6,581 bases of DNA from Helicobacteraceae bacterium (GCA_027056525.1 JALUKO010000331.1:556-7136); one strand, 5' to 3'; counted from the first letter of the stretch, positions 1 to 5,403 are shown. Numbers and translations: made by a program. Notes: generated from the sequence alone by a model not told the origin.

Positions 1-19
1 GTTATCATCTTTTTCAATC

Positions 20-721
20 CTAAAGTTGTAAAAACGCTTCATACAAAAAATATATTCCAAAGCCTGTTAAAAGGAGGGCAAATCCTTTATTGAGAGCATC
101 TGATATTTTTGCCACTGTTTTGCTTGAGACTATGCTCTGTGCAAATCCAACGGAAATACCTGCTAAAAGCAGCAACAGCGAATGTCCAAGTGCAAAAAGT
201 AAAATCAGCCCGTATGCATATAGGTAGCCGCTGTTACCGGCTAAAGATATGATAGCAAAAAGTGGAGCTGAGGCACAAGGAGTGCTGACCAGACCAAAAA
301 TGAGACCGATTACAAAACCACCAAAAAGTCTGTAATGAATTAGTTTATGAATGATGCGCGATTTATCCACCTCCCCTAACACTCCAAAAGCATAGAGTGC
401 GATGAGTATGCTCACACCACCTGCTATAAGATACGCCCAAAGTGGGGCAACAGAGAAGAAACCTCCAAATTTCGCCACAATAAACCCGAGTATGGAAAAA
501 CTCACAGCAACTCCCAAAGCAAATAGCGCTGTAAAAGCATACGTATAGAGTACTTTTTTTCTTCCCCCAAGGTCTTTGTTAAGCGCCACGGCACTCCCTA
601 CAAGCAGAGGAACAGCAACTAAGGAACAAGGAGCTGCTGCAGTAACACTACCAGAGAAAAAAGCACCTAAAAAGACAAGCAAAGAATTTGATTCAAGCAG
701 CTGCGTGAGATAAGCTTCCAT
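20..721 (-). CDS. CcdA/DsbD-like thiol-disulfide electron transport membrane protein
   Basis: A 233-residue, very hydrophobic protein with about six membrane segments. It matches the CcdA family (the membrane core of DsbD), which passes electrons from cytoplasmic thioredoxin to periplasmic thiol proteins. The two hallmark Cys residues are visible, each after a proline: APCS at C32 in the first segment and STPCASAP at C149 in the fourth. Length is normal for CcdA. It is the last visible gene of the operon, starting 6 bp after the stop of the small thioredoxin gene. Its own ribosome binding site is weak, so translational coupling is likely. The neighbouring thioredoxins are its obvious electron donors, and the secreted rhodanese upstream is a possible acceptor (inference). 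It need not serve cytochrome c maturation, since no cytochrome gene is visible. The stop codon TAG overlaps AGGA, with an ATG at 6-8 beyond it, so another gene may follow outside the window. Confidence 0.88.
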   Translation of the reverse strand: MEAYLTQLLESNSLLVFLGAFFSGSVTAAAPCSLVAVPLLVGSAVALNKDLGGRKKVLYTYAFTALFALGVAVSFSILGFIVAKFGGFFSVAPLWAYLIAGGVSILIALYAFGVLGEVDKSRIIHKLIHYRLFGGFVIGLIFGLVSTPCASAPLFAIISLAGNSGYLYAYGLILLFALGHSLLLLLAGISVGFAQSIVSSKTVAKISDALNKGFALLLTGFGIYFLYEAFLQL

Positions 722-727
722 TGAGTC

Positions 728-970
728 TTACTGCCCAGCCTCTTTGATATGCTGACGAATCTCATCTGCACTGAGCACTTTTCCTGTGGAAATCAGTTTC
801 CCATCTATGACAAGCCCGGGCATACTTAAAATATTGTACGCCATTATCTCCATAATGTCATCGACTTTCACCACTTCATAGTCGCCGTCTAACTGACTCA
901 CAAGATCTCTAACAATTTTTTCAAGTGTTATACATTTTGCACAACCTGTTCCTAAAATCTCTATTTTCAC
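728..970 (-). CDS. small thioredoxin-like protein (TM0996/MTH895 redox-active disulfide family)
   Basis: An 80-residue single thioredoxin-fold domain with no signal peptide, so probably cytoplasmic. The active-site motif is GTGCAKC with C10 and C13, and the cis-proline is P51 in SMPGLV. The CxxC lies close to the N-terminus in a short protein, which is typical of the 'redox-active disulfide protein 2' group rather than classical thioredoxin. The start is GTG, chosen because a GAGGAG ribosome binding site lies 5-6 bases upstream and the MKIEIL beginning matches the family. By my hand alignment it is about half identical to the C-terminal domain of the protein encoded just upstream (about 40 of 76 positions), so the two look like a tandem duplication. 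It probably shuttles electrons between cytoplasmic thiols, the CcdA protein downstream and the other operon products (inference). Confidence 0.87.
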   Translation of the reverse strand: MKIEILGTGCAKCITLEKIVRDLVSQLDGDYEVVKVDDIMEIMAYNILSMPGLVIDGKLISTGKVLSADEIRQHIKEAGQ

Positions 971-984
971 TTTATCTCCTCATT

Positions 985-1512
985 TTATGCAAGTAGTTGT
1001 TTAATCTCTTGTGGTTCGAGTACTCTACCCGTACTTTTAACAACACCATTGAGTACAAGCGCAGGGGTTGAAGTGACACCGTAATTTGCTATATCTTGAA
1101 TATCTTCCACTTTAATGATTTCATAATCACCATCTAAATCTTTTACAGCCTCACGCGCCATAGCTTCGAGCTCTTTACATTTTTTACAGCCGGTTCCGAG
1201 TATCTCTATTTTGAGTGTTTTGTTTACCGACCATGCCAAATTTGTCGGTTTTGGCGCAGATGAAGGAGCAGCTTTTGGTGCTACAGATTCAGGTACACTA
1301 CAGCATGACTCTGCACTTGCATCATTTGTAGGTGTTGCACAACAGCCCGATGCCGGATCACAGGTTCCCATCTTCATCTCAAGCGGACACCAGTTGATGA
1401 TACCGGTTATAAGTGGTAAAACACCAAGATAAAACCAATAATTTTGACTATACACTCCATACCCAATCAGTGCGAGACCAACTACTATCCTTACCATTCT
1501 ATTTGTACTCAT
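985..1512 (-). CDS. DUF2892 membrane domain fused through a Cys-rich linker to a small thioredoxin
   Basis: A 175-residue three-part protein. Residues 7-41 form two short membrane helices ending in NWCPLE, the signature of the DUF2892 domain (the membrane part of E. coli YgaP). Residues 42-98 form a linker rich in Ala, Pro and Ser that carries C51, the pair C57-C58 and the pair C70-C71. Residues 99-175 form a TM0996-type thioredoxin domain with CKKC at 109-112 and cis-proline P150. Basic residues R5 and R8 before the first helix suggest N-in/C-in topology, which places the thioredoxin in the cytoplasm, tethered to the membrane. The start is supported by AAAGGA seven bases upstream, and it overlaps the end of the rhodanese gene by 14 bp. 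The Cys pairs could bind a soft metal or metalloid or form redox disulfides; this is inference. Domain identities are fairly sure, the function is not. Confidence 0.85.
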   Translation of the reverse strand: MSTNRMVRIVVGLALIGYGVYSQNYWFYLGVLPLITGIINWCPLEMKMGTCDPASGCCATPTNDASAESCCSVPESVAPKAAPSSAPKPTNLAWSVNKTLKIEILGTGCKKCKELEAMAREAVKDLDGDYEIIKVEDIQDIANYGVTSTPALVLNGVVKSTGRVLEPQEIKQLLA

Positions 1513-1969
1513 TTTTTTCCTTTATAAAATTTTTTGCTTTATCACCCCTAAGATATTCTGCCACACTCAACAGACCATCTTTAAGATATTTGACTCTATA
1601 ACCCTTTAACATCAAATAGAGTCTTGCTATATTTGCTCGGTCATTATGAGGGCATGCTGTAATTATCAGCTTCTCTTTTTCTAACTTATCAAGACTATTG
1701 GGCAATTCATTAAGTGGAATATTCTTTGCAAAGCCCATATGCCATGCTTCATATTCCTCTTTAAAACGAATATCAATCACTACGGCTTTGTTCTGTAGTA
1801 CAAGTTTCAGCATCTCCTCTGTGGAGATTTTCATATTTTTTCTTGCATGATAGTCAAAATTTTTAAGATAAGTATCAAAACTATTGCTTTTATTTCCTTG
1901 GGCAAATAACATAGTTTGTATAACCAACATCCCTATGAAGAACATTTTTTTCTTACTTCCACACATCAT
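1499..1969 (-). CDS. secreted single-domain rhodanese-like protein
   Basis: A 156-residue protein. The N-terminus has a basic stretch (K6-K8), a hydrophobic core at 9-22 and a likely cleavage after A23 (LFA before QG), so a Sec signal peptide sends it to the periplasm. Residues 46-145 are a rhodanese domain: VVIDIR at 63-68, EEYEAWHMGFAKNIPL as the CH2-like segment, and catalytic loop CPHNDR with C106 and R111. The Cys is present, so sulfur (or arsenate-like oxyanion) chemistry is possible. The loop lacks the glycine of the common CxxGxR form. Ribosome binding site AAAGGAAG overlaps the permease stop codon, giving tight coupling, and the 3' end overlaps the next gene. In E. coli YgaP a rhodanese is fused to DUF2892. 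Here the two are separate adjacent genes and the rhodanese is exported. The substrate is unknown. Confidence 0.85.
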   Translation of the reverse strand: MMCGSKKKMFFIGMLVIQTMLFAQGNKSNSFDTYLKNFDYHARKNMKISTEEMLKLVLQNKAVVIDIRFKEEYEAWHMGFAKNIPLNELPNSLDKLEKEKLIITACPHNDRANIARLYLMLKGYRVKYLKDGLLSVAEYLRGDKAKNFIKEKNEYK

Positions 1970-1978
1970 AATCTTCCT

Positions 1979-2926
1979 TTATTGTAATATATAGTTAAAA
2001 AGATACCCTATACAGATAATCCCAATCCCCACAGTACCAAAAAAGATACCGATAAGTCTTACATGTAGAATTTTTTTAAGTATCATTGCTTCAGGTAAAG
2101 AGAGTGCAGTGATCGCCATCATAAAGCTCAATGCAGTTCCAAGAAGCATTCCTTTGTCTGTTAATACCTCCACAAGCGGCATAACACCCGCTGCGTTTGA
2201 GTACATCGGAATTCCAAAAATAACTGCCAAAGGCACACCGTACCAGTTGTCACCACCAGCATATTTGGCAATGAAATCTGCAGGAACATAGCCGTGGATC
2301 AAAGCACCCACACCTACACCAATAAGTACATAGAGCCATATCTTTTTAAAGATATCATACGTGTAATCCCATGCCTCTTTTAGGCGTTGTTTTTGTGTAA
2401 GTTTGAGTTCTACCTCTTCAAGTTCACCCTCCATCGGTTTTACATCAAGTAAGATGTATTTTTCCAAGTTCATCTTTCCTATGATAAATCCGCCGATAAT
2501 GGCGACAAGCAGTCCAAATCCAATATAGATCGCTGTAATCTTCCAACCAAAAAGTGTAAAGAGCAGTGCGATCGCAACCTCGTTGTTCATGGGTGAGCTA
2601 ATAAGAAACGAAAAGGTCACACCAAGAGGAATGCGCGCCTGAATAAATCCCAAAAACAACGGAATGGCACTACATGAGCAAAAGGGGGTGATGATACCAA
2701 AAAATGCAGCAAGCACATTGCCGTAGAGTTCTGATTTTCCCTGCAAATGTGCTCGTACATACTCTGTGTTAAAATGAGTTCTAAGGTAAGAAACTACAAA
2801 AATAATGACAATAAGTAAAAAAAGTATCTTTACCGTGTCATAGATAAAAAAATTAATAGTCTGATTGACCCTCCCACTCAGACCAAGCATATCAACGGTT
2901 AAATGATCAACTAATTCTTTCCACAT
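1979..2926 (-). CDS. ArsP/COG0701-type permease
   Basis: A 315-residue membrane protein of the permease family that includes Campylobacter jejuni ArsP, a methylarsenite exporter. Seen in sequence: about eight membrane segments in two halves, the motif TPFCSCSAIP at 80-89 with C83 and C85 in the first half, SSPMNNE at 110-116, a charged cytoplasmic linker at about 160-185, and IPMYSNAAGVMP at 239-250 in the second half. Length is normal for ArsP. It is the first gene of a leftward operon, with ribosome binding site AAGGAG (2932-2937) seven bases before ATG. An ArsR-type operator overlaps its promoter. The CSCS cysteines are the expected binding site for a thiophilic substrate. The exact substrate (methylated or inorganic As(III), antimony, another metal or a thiol compound) cannot be read from sequence. 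SO_0444-type Cu/Zn exporters are relatives, but I do not see their His-rich motif. Confidence 0.87.
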   Translation of the reverse strand: MWKELVDHLTVDMLGLSGRVNQTINFFIYDTVKILFLLIVIIFVVSYLRTHFNTEYVRAHLQGKSELYGNVLAAFFGIITPFCSCSAIPLFLGFIQARIPLGVTFSFLISSPMNNEVAIALLFTLFGWKITAIYIGFGLLVAIIGGFIIGKMNLEKYILLDVKPMEGELEEVELKLTQKQRLKEAWDYTYDIFKKIWLYVLIGVGVGALIHGYVPADFIAKYAGGDNWYGVPLAVIFGIPMYSNAAGVMPLVEVLTDKGMLLGTALSFMMAITALSLPEAMILKKILHVRLIGIFFGTVGIGIICIGYLFNYILQ

Positions 2927-2947
2927 AGCAACTCCTTCTATTTAGGA

Positions 2948-2976
2948 ATTGTAGCAAAAACAAACTTATAAATCAA
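2948..2976 (-). promoter_or_regulatory. promoter of the permease-rhodanese-thioredoxin-CcdA operon
   Basis: On the minus strand, TTGATT (2971-2976) serves as the -35 box (4 of 6 to consensus). A 17-base spacer follows, then TACAAT (2948-2953) as the -10 box, preceded by TGC to give an extended TGnTACAAT form. Transcription would start near 2941, leaving a leader of about 15 bases that holds the AAGGAG ribosome binding site. The -35 box falls within the palindrome described separately, so a bound repressor would block RNA polymerase. Confidence 0.65.
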
Positions 2977-2987
2977 CATATGTTGAT
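2972..2987. promoter_or_regulatory. ArsR-family operator palindrome
   Basis: ATCAACATATGTTGAT is a perfect 16-bp inverted repeat. It has the form ATCAA-N6-TTGAT, known for ArsR/SmtB-family repressors in arsenic and metal operons. It covers the -35 box of the minus-strand operon promoter and also that of a plausible plus-strand promoter. This suggests metalloid- or metal-induced derepression of the permease operon. The repressor gene itself is not in the window, so the assignment to ArsR rests on motif form and on the ArsP-like gene next to it. Confidence 0.6.
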
Positions 2988-3012
2988 ATTTAGATTAGTA
3001 ATACATTTTAAT
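2983..3012 (+). promoter_or_regulatory. possible divergent plus-strand promoter
   Basis: TTGATA (2983-2988, 5 of 6 to the -35 consensus) is followed after 18 bases by TTTAAT (3007-3012, 5 of 6 to the -10 consensus). Its -35 box shares the right arm of the palindrome. It would drive the short reading frame and the decayed regulator at 3089-3338. AT-rich DNA gives such matches by chance, so this is moderate to weak support. Confidence 0.35.
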
Positions 3013-3088
3013 TACCCAGACATAAAGCTGTCACTATGGAATATTAAACTTTCATTACAACCAAGATGGATGACTAAAGGAGCAGACA

Positions 3089-3214
3089 ATGGAACCATTT
3101 ATAATATCGGAAAGCACAACAACTGTTGACATGAAAAAAATATACCAGCACATAAACAAAACCAACTTCAGTGACACTATCAAAGAAGATATAAAAGGGA
3201 TGTTTGACACATGA
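3089..3214 (+). CDS. short 41-residue reading frame, unknown
   Basis: A short open frame starting MEPFIISES and ending GMFDT. It has a strong ribosome binding site (AAAGGAG, 3076-3082) six bases before the ATG, and a plausible promoter upstream. I do not recognise the protein. It is polar and has no membrane segment, Cys or known motif. Its end overlaps, in another frame, the WYL-regulator tail. It may be the original beginning of that gene before a frameshift or deletion, an unrelated small protein, or chance. The good ribosome binding site is the main reason to list it. Confidence 0.3.
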   Translation: MEPFIISESTTTVDMKKIYQHINKTNFSDTIKEDIKGMFDT

Positions 3215-3338
3215 GATGGAAATTTTACCAATTGTAAAATACTGGATACCTCATATCTATGTGCTTGAACCTAAATGGATAAAAGAAATAGTTGAAAAAG
3301 ATTTAGAAGAGTATCTAAAAAACATAAATAATCTTTAA
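3195..3338 (+). pseudogene. C-terminal remnant of a WYL-domain transcriptional regulator
   Basis: The frame open from 3195 to the TAA at 3336-3338 reads KGCLTHEMEILPIVKYWIPH and then IYVLEPKWIKEIVEKDLEEYL. This resembles the conserved end of WYL-domain (YafY-type) regulators in Campylobacterota: the T-H-E-M-E strand, the 'I-x-x-W-I-P-H' turn and the final 'LEP-x-W-hydrophobic' helix. Intact proteins of this kind are about 300 residues, with an N-terminal helix-turn-helix. Here only about 47 residues remain. A stop (TAA at 3192) closes the frame just upstream, and no helix-turn-helix is seen in any plus-strand frame back to 2990. The ATG at 3216 could give a 40-residue product but lacks a good ribosome binding site. 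I infer a truncated, frameshifted relic. The family call is from memory of the motif. Confidence 0.5.
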
Positions 3339-3388
3339 GAACACTAGAGAGATGAAAAATTTTGACCAACCCTAAAAAATGGAAGGAT

Positions 3389-3409
3389 TAGCATAGCTGC
3401 TATTTTATT
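3389..3409 (+). terminator. weak hairpin with T-rich tail
   Basis: TAGCA (3389-3393), a TAGC loop and TGCTA (3398-3402) can form a 5-bp stem, followed by TTTTATT. In the plus direction it could end transcription from the decayed regulator region. On the minus strand it lies just after the tRNA, but the T-tail is then on the wrong side. The stem is short, so support is low. Confidence 0.3.
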
Positions 3410-3412
3410 CGG

Positions 3413-3500
3413 TGGTGGACAGCTAGGGATTCGAACCCTAGATAGGTTGCCCTATACACGCGTTCCAGGCGTGCGCCTTCGACCACTCGGCCAGCTGTCC
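3413..3500 (-). tRNA. tRNA-Ser (anticodon GGA)
   Basis: An 88-base cloverleaf on the minus strand. The acceptor stem is GGACAGC/GCTGTCC, the D arm GCC..GGC, and the anticodon stem CACGC/GCGTG with loop CTGGAAC, giving anticodon GGA (reads UCC/UCU). A long variable arm with stem ATAGG/CCTAT marks a class II serine tRNA. The T arm is TAGGG-TTCGAAT-CCCTA. CCA is encoded at the 3' end (3413-3415). The discriminator base is A, where most bacterial serine tRNAs have G. It lies 34 bases beyond the cobC stop on the same strand. Confidence 0.95.
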
Positions 3501-3516
3501 TTGTATGTGGAGTGAA

Positions 3517-3522
3517 ATTTTA
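3517..3522 (-). promoter_or_regulatory. possible -10 box of the tRNA-Ser gene
   Basis: TAAAAT on the minus strand sits about 16 bases before the mature tRNA 5' end, in the short gap after cobC, so a start near 3510 would fit. No good -35 box is seen. The tRNA could instead be read from the cob operon. Confidence 0.3.
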
Positions 3523-3534
3523 TCTACTTCAGGC

Positions 3535-4119
3535 TTAATTTTTGGCAATGTCATTATATTTTACCTCACTAAACTCTTTTATAGATGAATCATAAAGAAT
3601 ATATGAGGAGTATGGAACATTGATACAAAACGCCTCTTCAAGGGGAATTTGTTTAACCAAACTGATCAACACTCTGATAACTCCCGCATGAGTAACAACC
3701 AAAACATTTTCTTTATCCAAGGATGGAAGATATTCTAAAAAGAACTCTCTTACTCTCTTTACATACTCCTCATAAGGCTCCCCGTCCAAAGCAACGACCC
3801 ACTGAATAAACTCAAGGTATTTGATCTCCCCCTGTGCAATAATCTCATCAAAACAAAGCCCCTCATGTTTGCCCCACGACTTCTCTCGTAACTTTTGGGT
3901 AAATACTGCACTTTCATAGTATTTACTATACTGAAGTGTTTGTTTGGCACGTTGAAGATCGGAGCAAAATACGCCGTCAAACTCTTGTGTATCTAAAAAT
4001 TTCGCCATCTCTTTTGCCTGCATATGTCCAAGCTCTGAAAGCTCTATATCTATATGTCCGTTATAACATCTATGGTACTTTTCATCTACATCGGTATGTC
4101 TCAGCAAGGTTATTTTCAT
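3535..4119 (-). CDS. cobC: histidine phosphatase, probable alpha-ribazole(-5'-phosphate) phosphatase
   Basis: A 194-residue cytoplasmic protein of the phosphoglycerate-mutase-like histidine phosphatase family. Visible active-site parts are LLRHTDV with nucleophile H8 after R7, N20-G21 in the CYNGHIDIELSELG segment, SDLQRAKQT with R57, acid E79 in LREKSWG, and VVTHAGVIR with H144. Family members with this layout and size include CobC, which removes the 5'-phosphate from alpha-ribazole phosphate or from adenosylcobalamin phosphate. The sequence alone would also allow a general phosphatase. The position directly behind cobS, with a 4-bp ATGA overlap (4116-4119), makes the cobalamin role likely. 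RHT replaces the commoner RHG triad. The gene ends the cobUSC run, and only a 34-base gap separates it from tRNA-Ser. Confidence 0.85.
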   Translation of the reverse strand: MKITLLRHTDVDEKYHRCYNGHIDIELSELGHMQAKEMAKFLDTQEFDGVFCSDLQRAKQTLQYSKYYESAVFTQKLREKSWGKHEGLCFDEIIAQGEIKYLEFIQWVVALDGEPYEEYVKRVREFFLEYLPSLDKENVLVVTHAGVIRVLISLVKQIPLEEAFCINVPYSSYILYDSSIKEFSEVKYNDIAKN

Positions 4120-4844
4120 AACAAAACTCCAAAAACAATCGCATTGAGTAAAACCATCTCCGTCATCTCAATACTAAAACCATACATATCGCCACTAAAG
4201 CCACCGTACCTACGCATAAAAAAAATTTTTAAAACAAACAAAACACCCAGCGATACAAAAAGTAAAATCCATGAAAATATAAAAGACACCACAAACACAT
4301 AGCCAAGTACCACAAGAAGCTGAGGGGTTGTAAACTCCTCTTTTGCCAAAGCACTCATCCCATTTGGACTTACATATGGGTAGTTGTATATCGCTAACAC
4401 AGCATTAAAACGTGCTAACATCATGATAAAGGGTAATAGGTAGATCGCATCAAGAGCCGCCAATGTTGCAGCTTTAAGCATGAGAAAAACCACACCAAAT
4501 ATCATCCCCATACCACCCGTATGGGGATCTTTCATAACTTCCAAAGCACGCTCTTTGGGTACAAATAAACCATCGATGGTATCACTCAGACCATCAAGGT
4601 GTAATGCACCACTCAACACCACCCACAAAGCAAACACTATAACAGCCGCATGAGTCTCAGAAGTATGCGCTTCTAAGAGCAGATATGTACCATATAAAAT
4701 AGTTCCTAGTAAAAAGCCAACCACAGGGTAGAACATAACAGCATAACCATTGATCCCCTTGTAAAAATCGTGCACTTTAAAAAACGGCAGTGTCGTAAGC
4801 ATGGAAACAGCCAGAGCGAACCCTTTTGCGATATGTTTCATCAT
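4116..4844 (-). CDS. cobS: adenosylcobinamide-GDP ribazoletransferase (cobalamin synthase)
   Basis: A 242-residue integral membrane enzyme that joins adenosylcobinamide-GDP to alpha-ribazole or its 5'-phosphate, the last assembly step of cobalamin. Recognised motifs in order: LTTLPF at 16-21, FYPVVGFLLG at 38-47, the Asp-rich active segment LHLDGLSDTIDGL at 81-93 with D84, D88 and D91 (Mg2+ binding), VMKDPHTGGMG at 103-113, and RRYGGFSGDMYG from 211 with D219. Several hydrophobic helices separate them. Length is normal for the family. The start overlaps the cobU stop in ATGA (4841-4844), and a second Met follows at once, so the start could be one codon later. Coupling to cobU and cobC points to coordinated synthesis. 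Confidence 0.96.
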   Translation of the reverse strand: MMKHIAKGFALAVSMLTTLPFFKVHDFYKGINGYAVMFYPVVGFLLGTILYGTYLLLEAHTSETHAAVIVFALWVVLSGALHLDGLSDTIDGLFVPKERALEVMKDPHTGGMGMIFGVVFLMLKAATLAALDAIYLLPFIMMLARFNAVLAIYNYPYVSPNGMSALAKEEFTTPQLLVVLGYVFVVSFIFSWILLFVSLGVLFVLKIFFMRRYGGFSGDMYGFSIEMTEMVLLNAIVFGVLL

Positions 4845-5335
4845 TTTATCTTTGTAGCGATGGAAGCTATACAGTGATACACCTCATCACACCCTTGAGC
4901 GATCTGCTGAGAGATTTTGCCGCTTATATCGATGAACTCTCGCGCCAAAGCATTCTCGGGTATCACACCTGAACCTACATCATTGAGTACAAAAACCATC
5001 TCTTTATCAAGCGAGAGGATACGGTGCATCTCCTCTTGTATCTGTTGAAAATCTCGCCCATGATATAACATATTGTTGATCCACATAGAAACACACTCAA
5101 CAAGTACCGCCCCCTCATGCTGTTTGATTACTGTGTAGATATCTACACCCTCCTCTTGGGTTACAAACCTTTGTGCTCTTTGTTTTTGATGCTGCTGCAC
5201 CCTTTTTTGCATCTCCTCATCAAAGAACTCGGTTGTTGCCAGATAAAGAGGTTTGTGTTGCGTGAGTTTTAAAATATACGCCTCGGCGTTAAGAGACTTC
5301 CCACTTTTGATCCCACCAATGAAAAGAGCTTTCAT
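4841..5335 (-). CDS. cobU: bifunctional adenosylcobinamide kinase / adenosylcobinamide-phosphate guanylyltransferase
   Basis: A 164-residue cytoplasmic enzyme that phosphorylates adenosylcobinamide and then transfers GMP to give adenosylcobinamide-GDP, the CobS substrate. The P-loop GGIKSGKS is at 7-14. H49 in RVQQHQKQR sits where the guanylylated His of Salmonella CobU is expected. VLVECVSMWINNMLY matches the family's 'ECITxxxxNLL' strand, and the C-terminal block NDVGSGVIPENALAREF, then ISGKISQQIA, ends in IATKIK, closely like enterobacterial CobU. It is about 16 residues shorter than enterobacterial CobU (about 180), from internal loops, not from a lost end. Ribosome binding site GGGAG lies a few bases before ATG, and it is the first gene of the operon. 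The leader is only about 30 bases, too short for a cobalamin riboswitch. Confidence 0.94.
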   Translation of the reverse strand: MKALFIGGIKSGKSLNAEAYILKLTQHKPLYLATTEFFDEEMQKRVQQHQKQRAQRFVTQEEGVDIYTVIKQHEGAVLVECVSMWINNMLYHGRDFQQIQEEMHRILSLDKEMVFVLNDVGSGVIPENALAREFIDISGKISQQIAQGCDEVYHCIASIATKIK

Positions 5336-5343
5336 CTACTCCC

Positions 5344-5367
5344 TTTTAAGCAAATTTTTTGTAAAAT
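5344..5367 (+). promoter_or_regulatory. likely promoter of the DUF1538 gene
   Basis: The plus strand has TTTTAAG, then a T-run ending in TTTTTTG, then TAAAAT (5362-5367, 5 of 6 to the -10 consensus). This is similar in layout to Campylobacterota housekeeping promoters. A start near 5374 would leave a leader of about 30 bases containing the AGGG site at 5392-5395. It overlaps the initial transcribed region of cobU on the opposite strand. Confidence 0.45.
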
Positions 5368-5375
5368 GTATCAAG

Positions 5376-5384
5376 ATTATATCA
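5376..5384 (-). promoter_or_regulatory. cobU: extended -10 promoter of cobU-cobS-cobC
   Basis: The minus strand reads TGATATAAT, a perfect extended -10 (TG-n-TATAAT) preceded by a run of T residues. This is the usual housekeeping promoter form in Campylobacterota, where -35 boxes are poorly conserved. Transcription would start near 5369, about 33 bases before the cobU ATG. Confidence 0.65.
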
Positions 5385-5403
5385 AAAAAACAGGGTTTAT
5401 GTG

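Noticed and set aside
1..19. Possible start of a sixth operon gene (minus strand ATG at 6-8 after AGGA in the CcdA stop region)
   Set aside because: Only two codons are visible, so no protein can be assessed.
1211..1432. Plus-strand 73-codon open frame
   Set aside because: It lies wholly antisense to the DUF2892-thioredoxin gene, whose domains are clear. Its sequence mirrors the linker composition.
2990..3412. CRISPR array or insertion sequence in the gene-poor stretch
   Set aside because: I see no regularly spaced direct repeats, no terminal inverted repeats and no transposase-like frame. The stretch is better explained by decayed coding sequence.
4054..4302. Plus-strand 82-codon open frame
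   Set aside because: It is antisense across the cobC/cobS junction, both of which have full catalytic motifs.
5336..5400. Cobalamin riboswitch before cobU
   Set aside because: The gap is only 68 bp and the likely leader about 33 bases, with no B12-box-like sequence seen.
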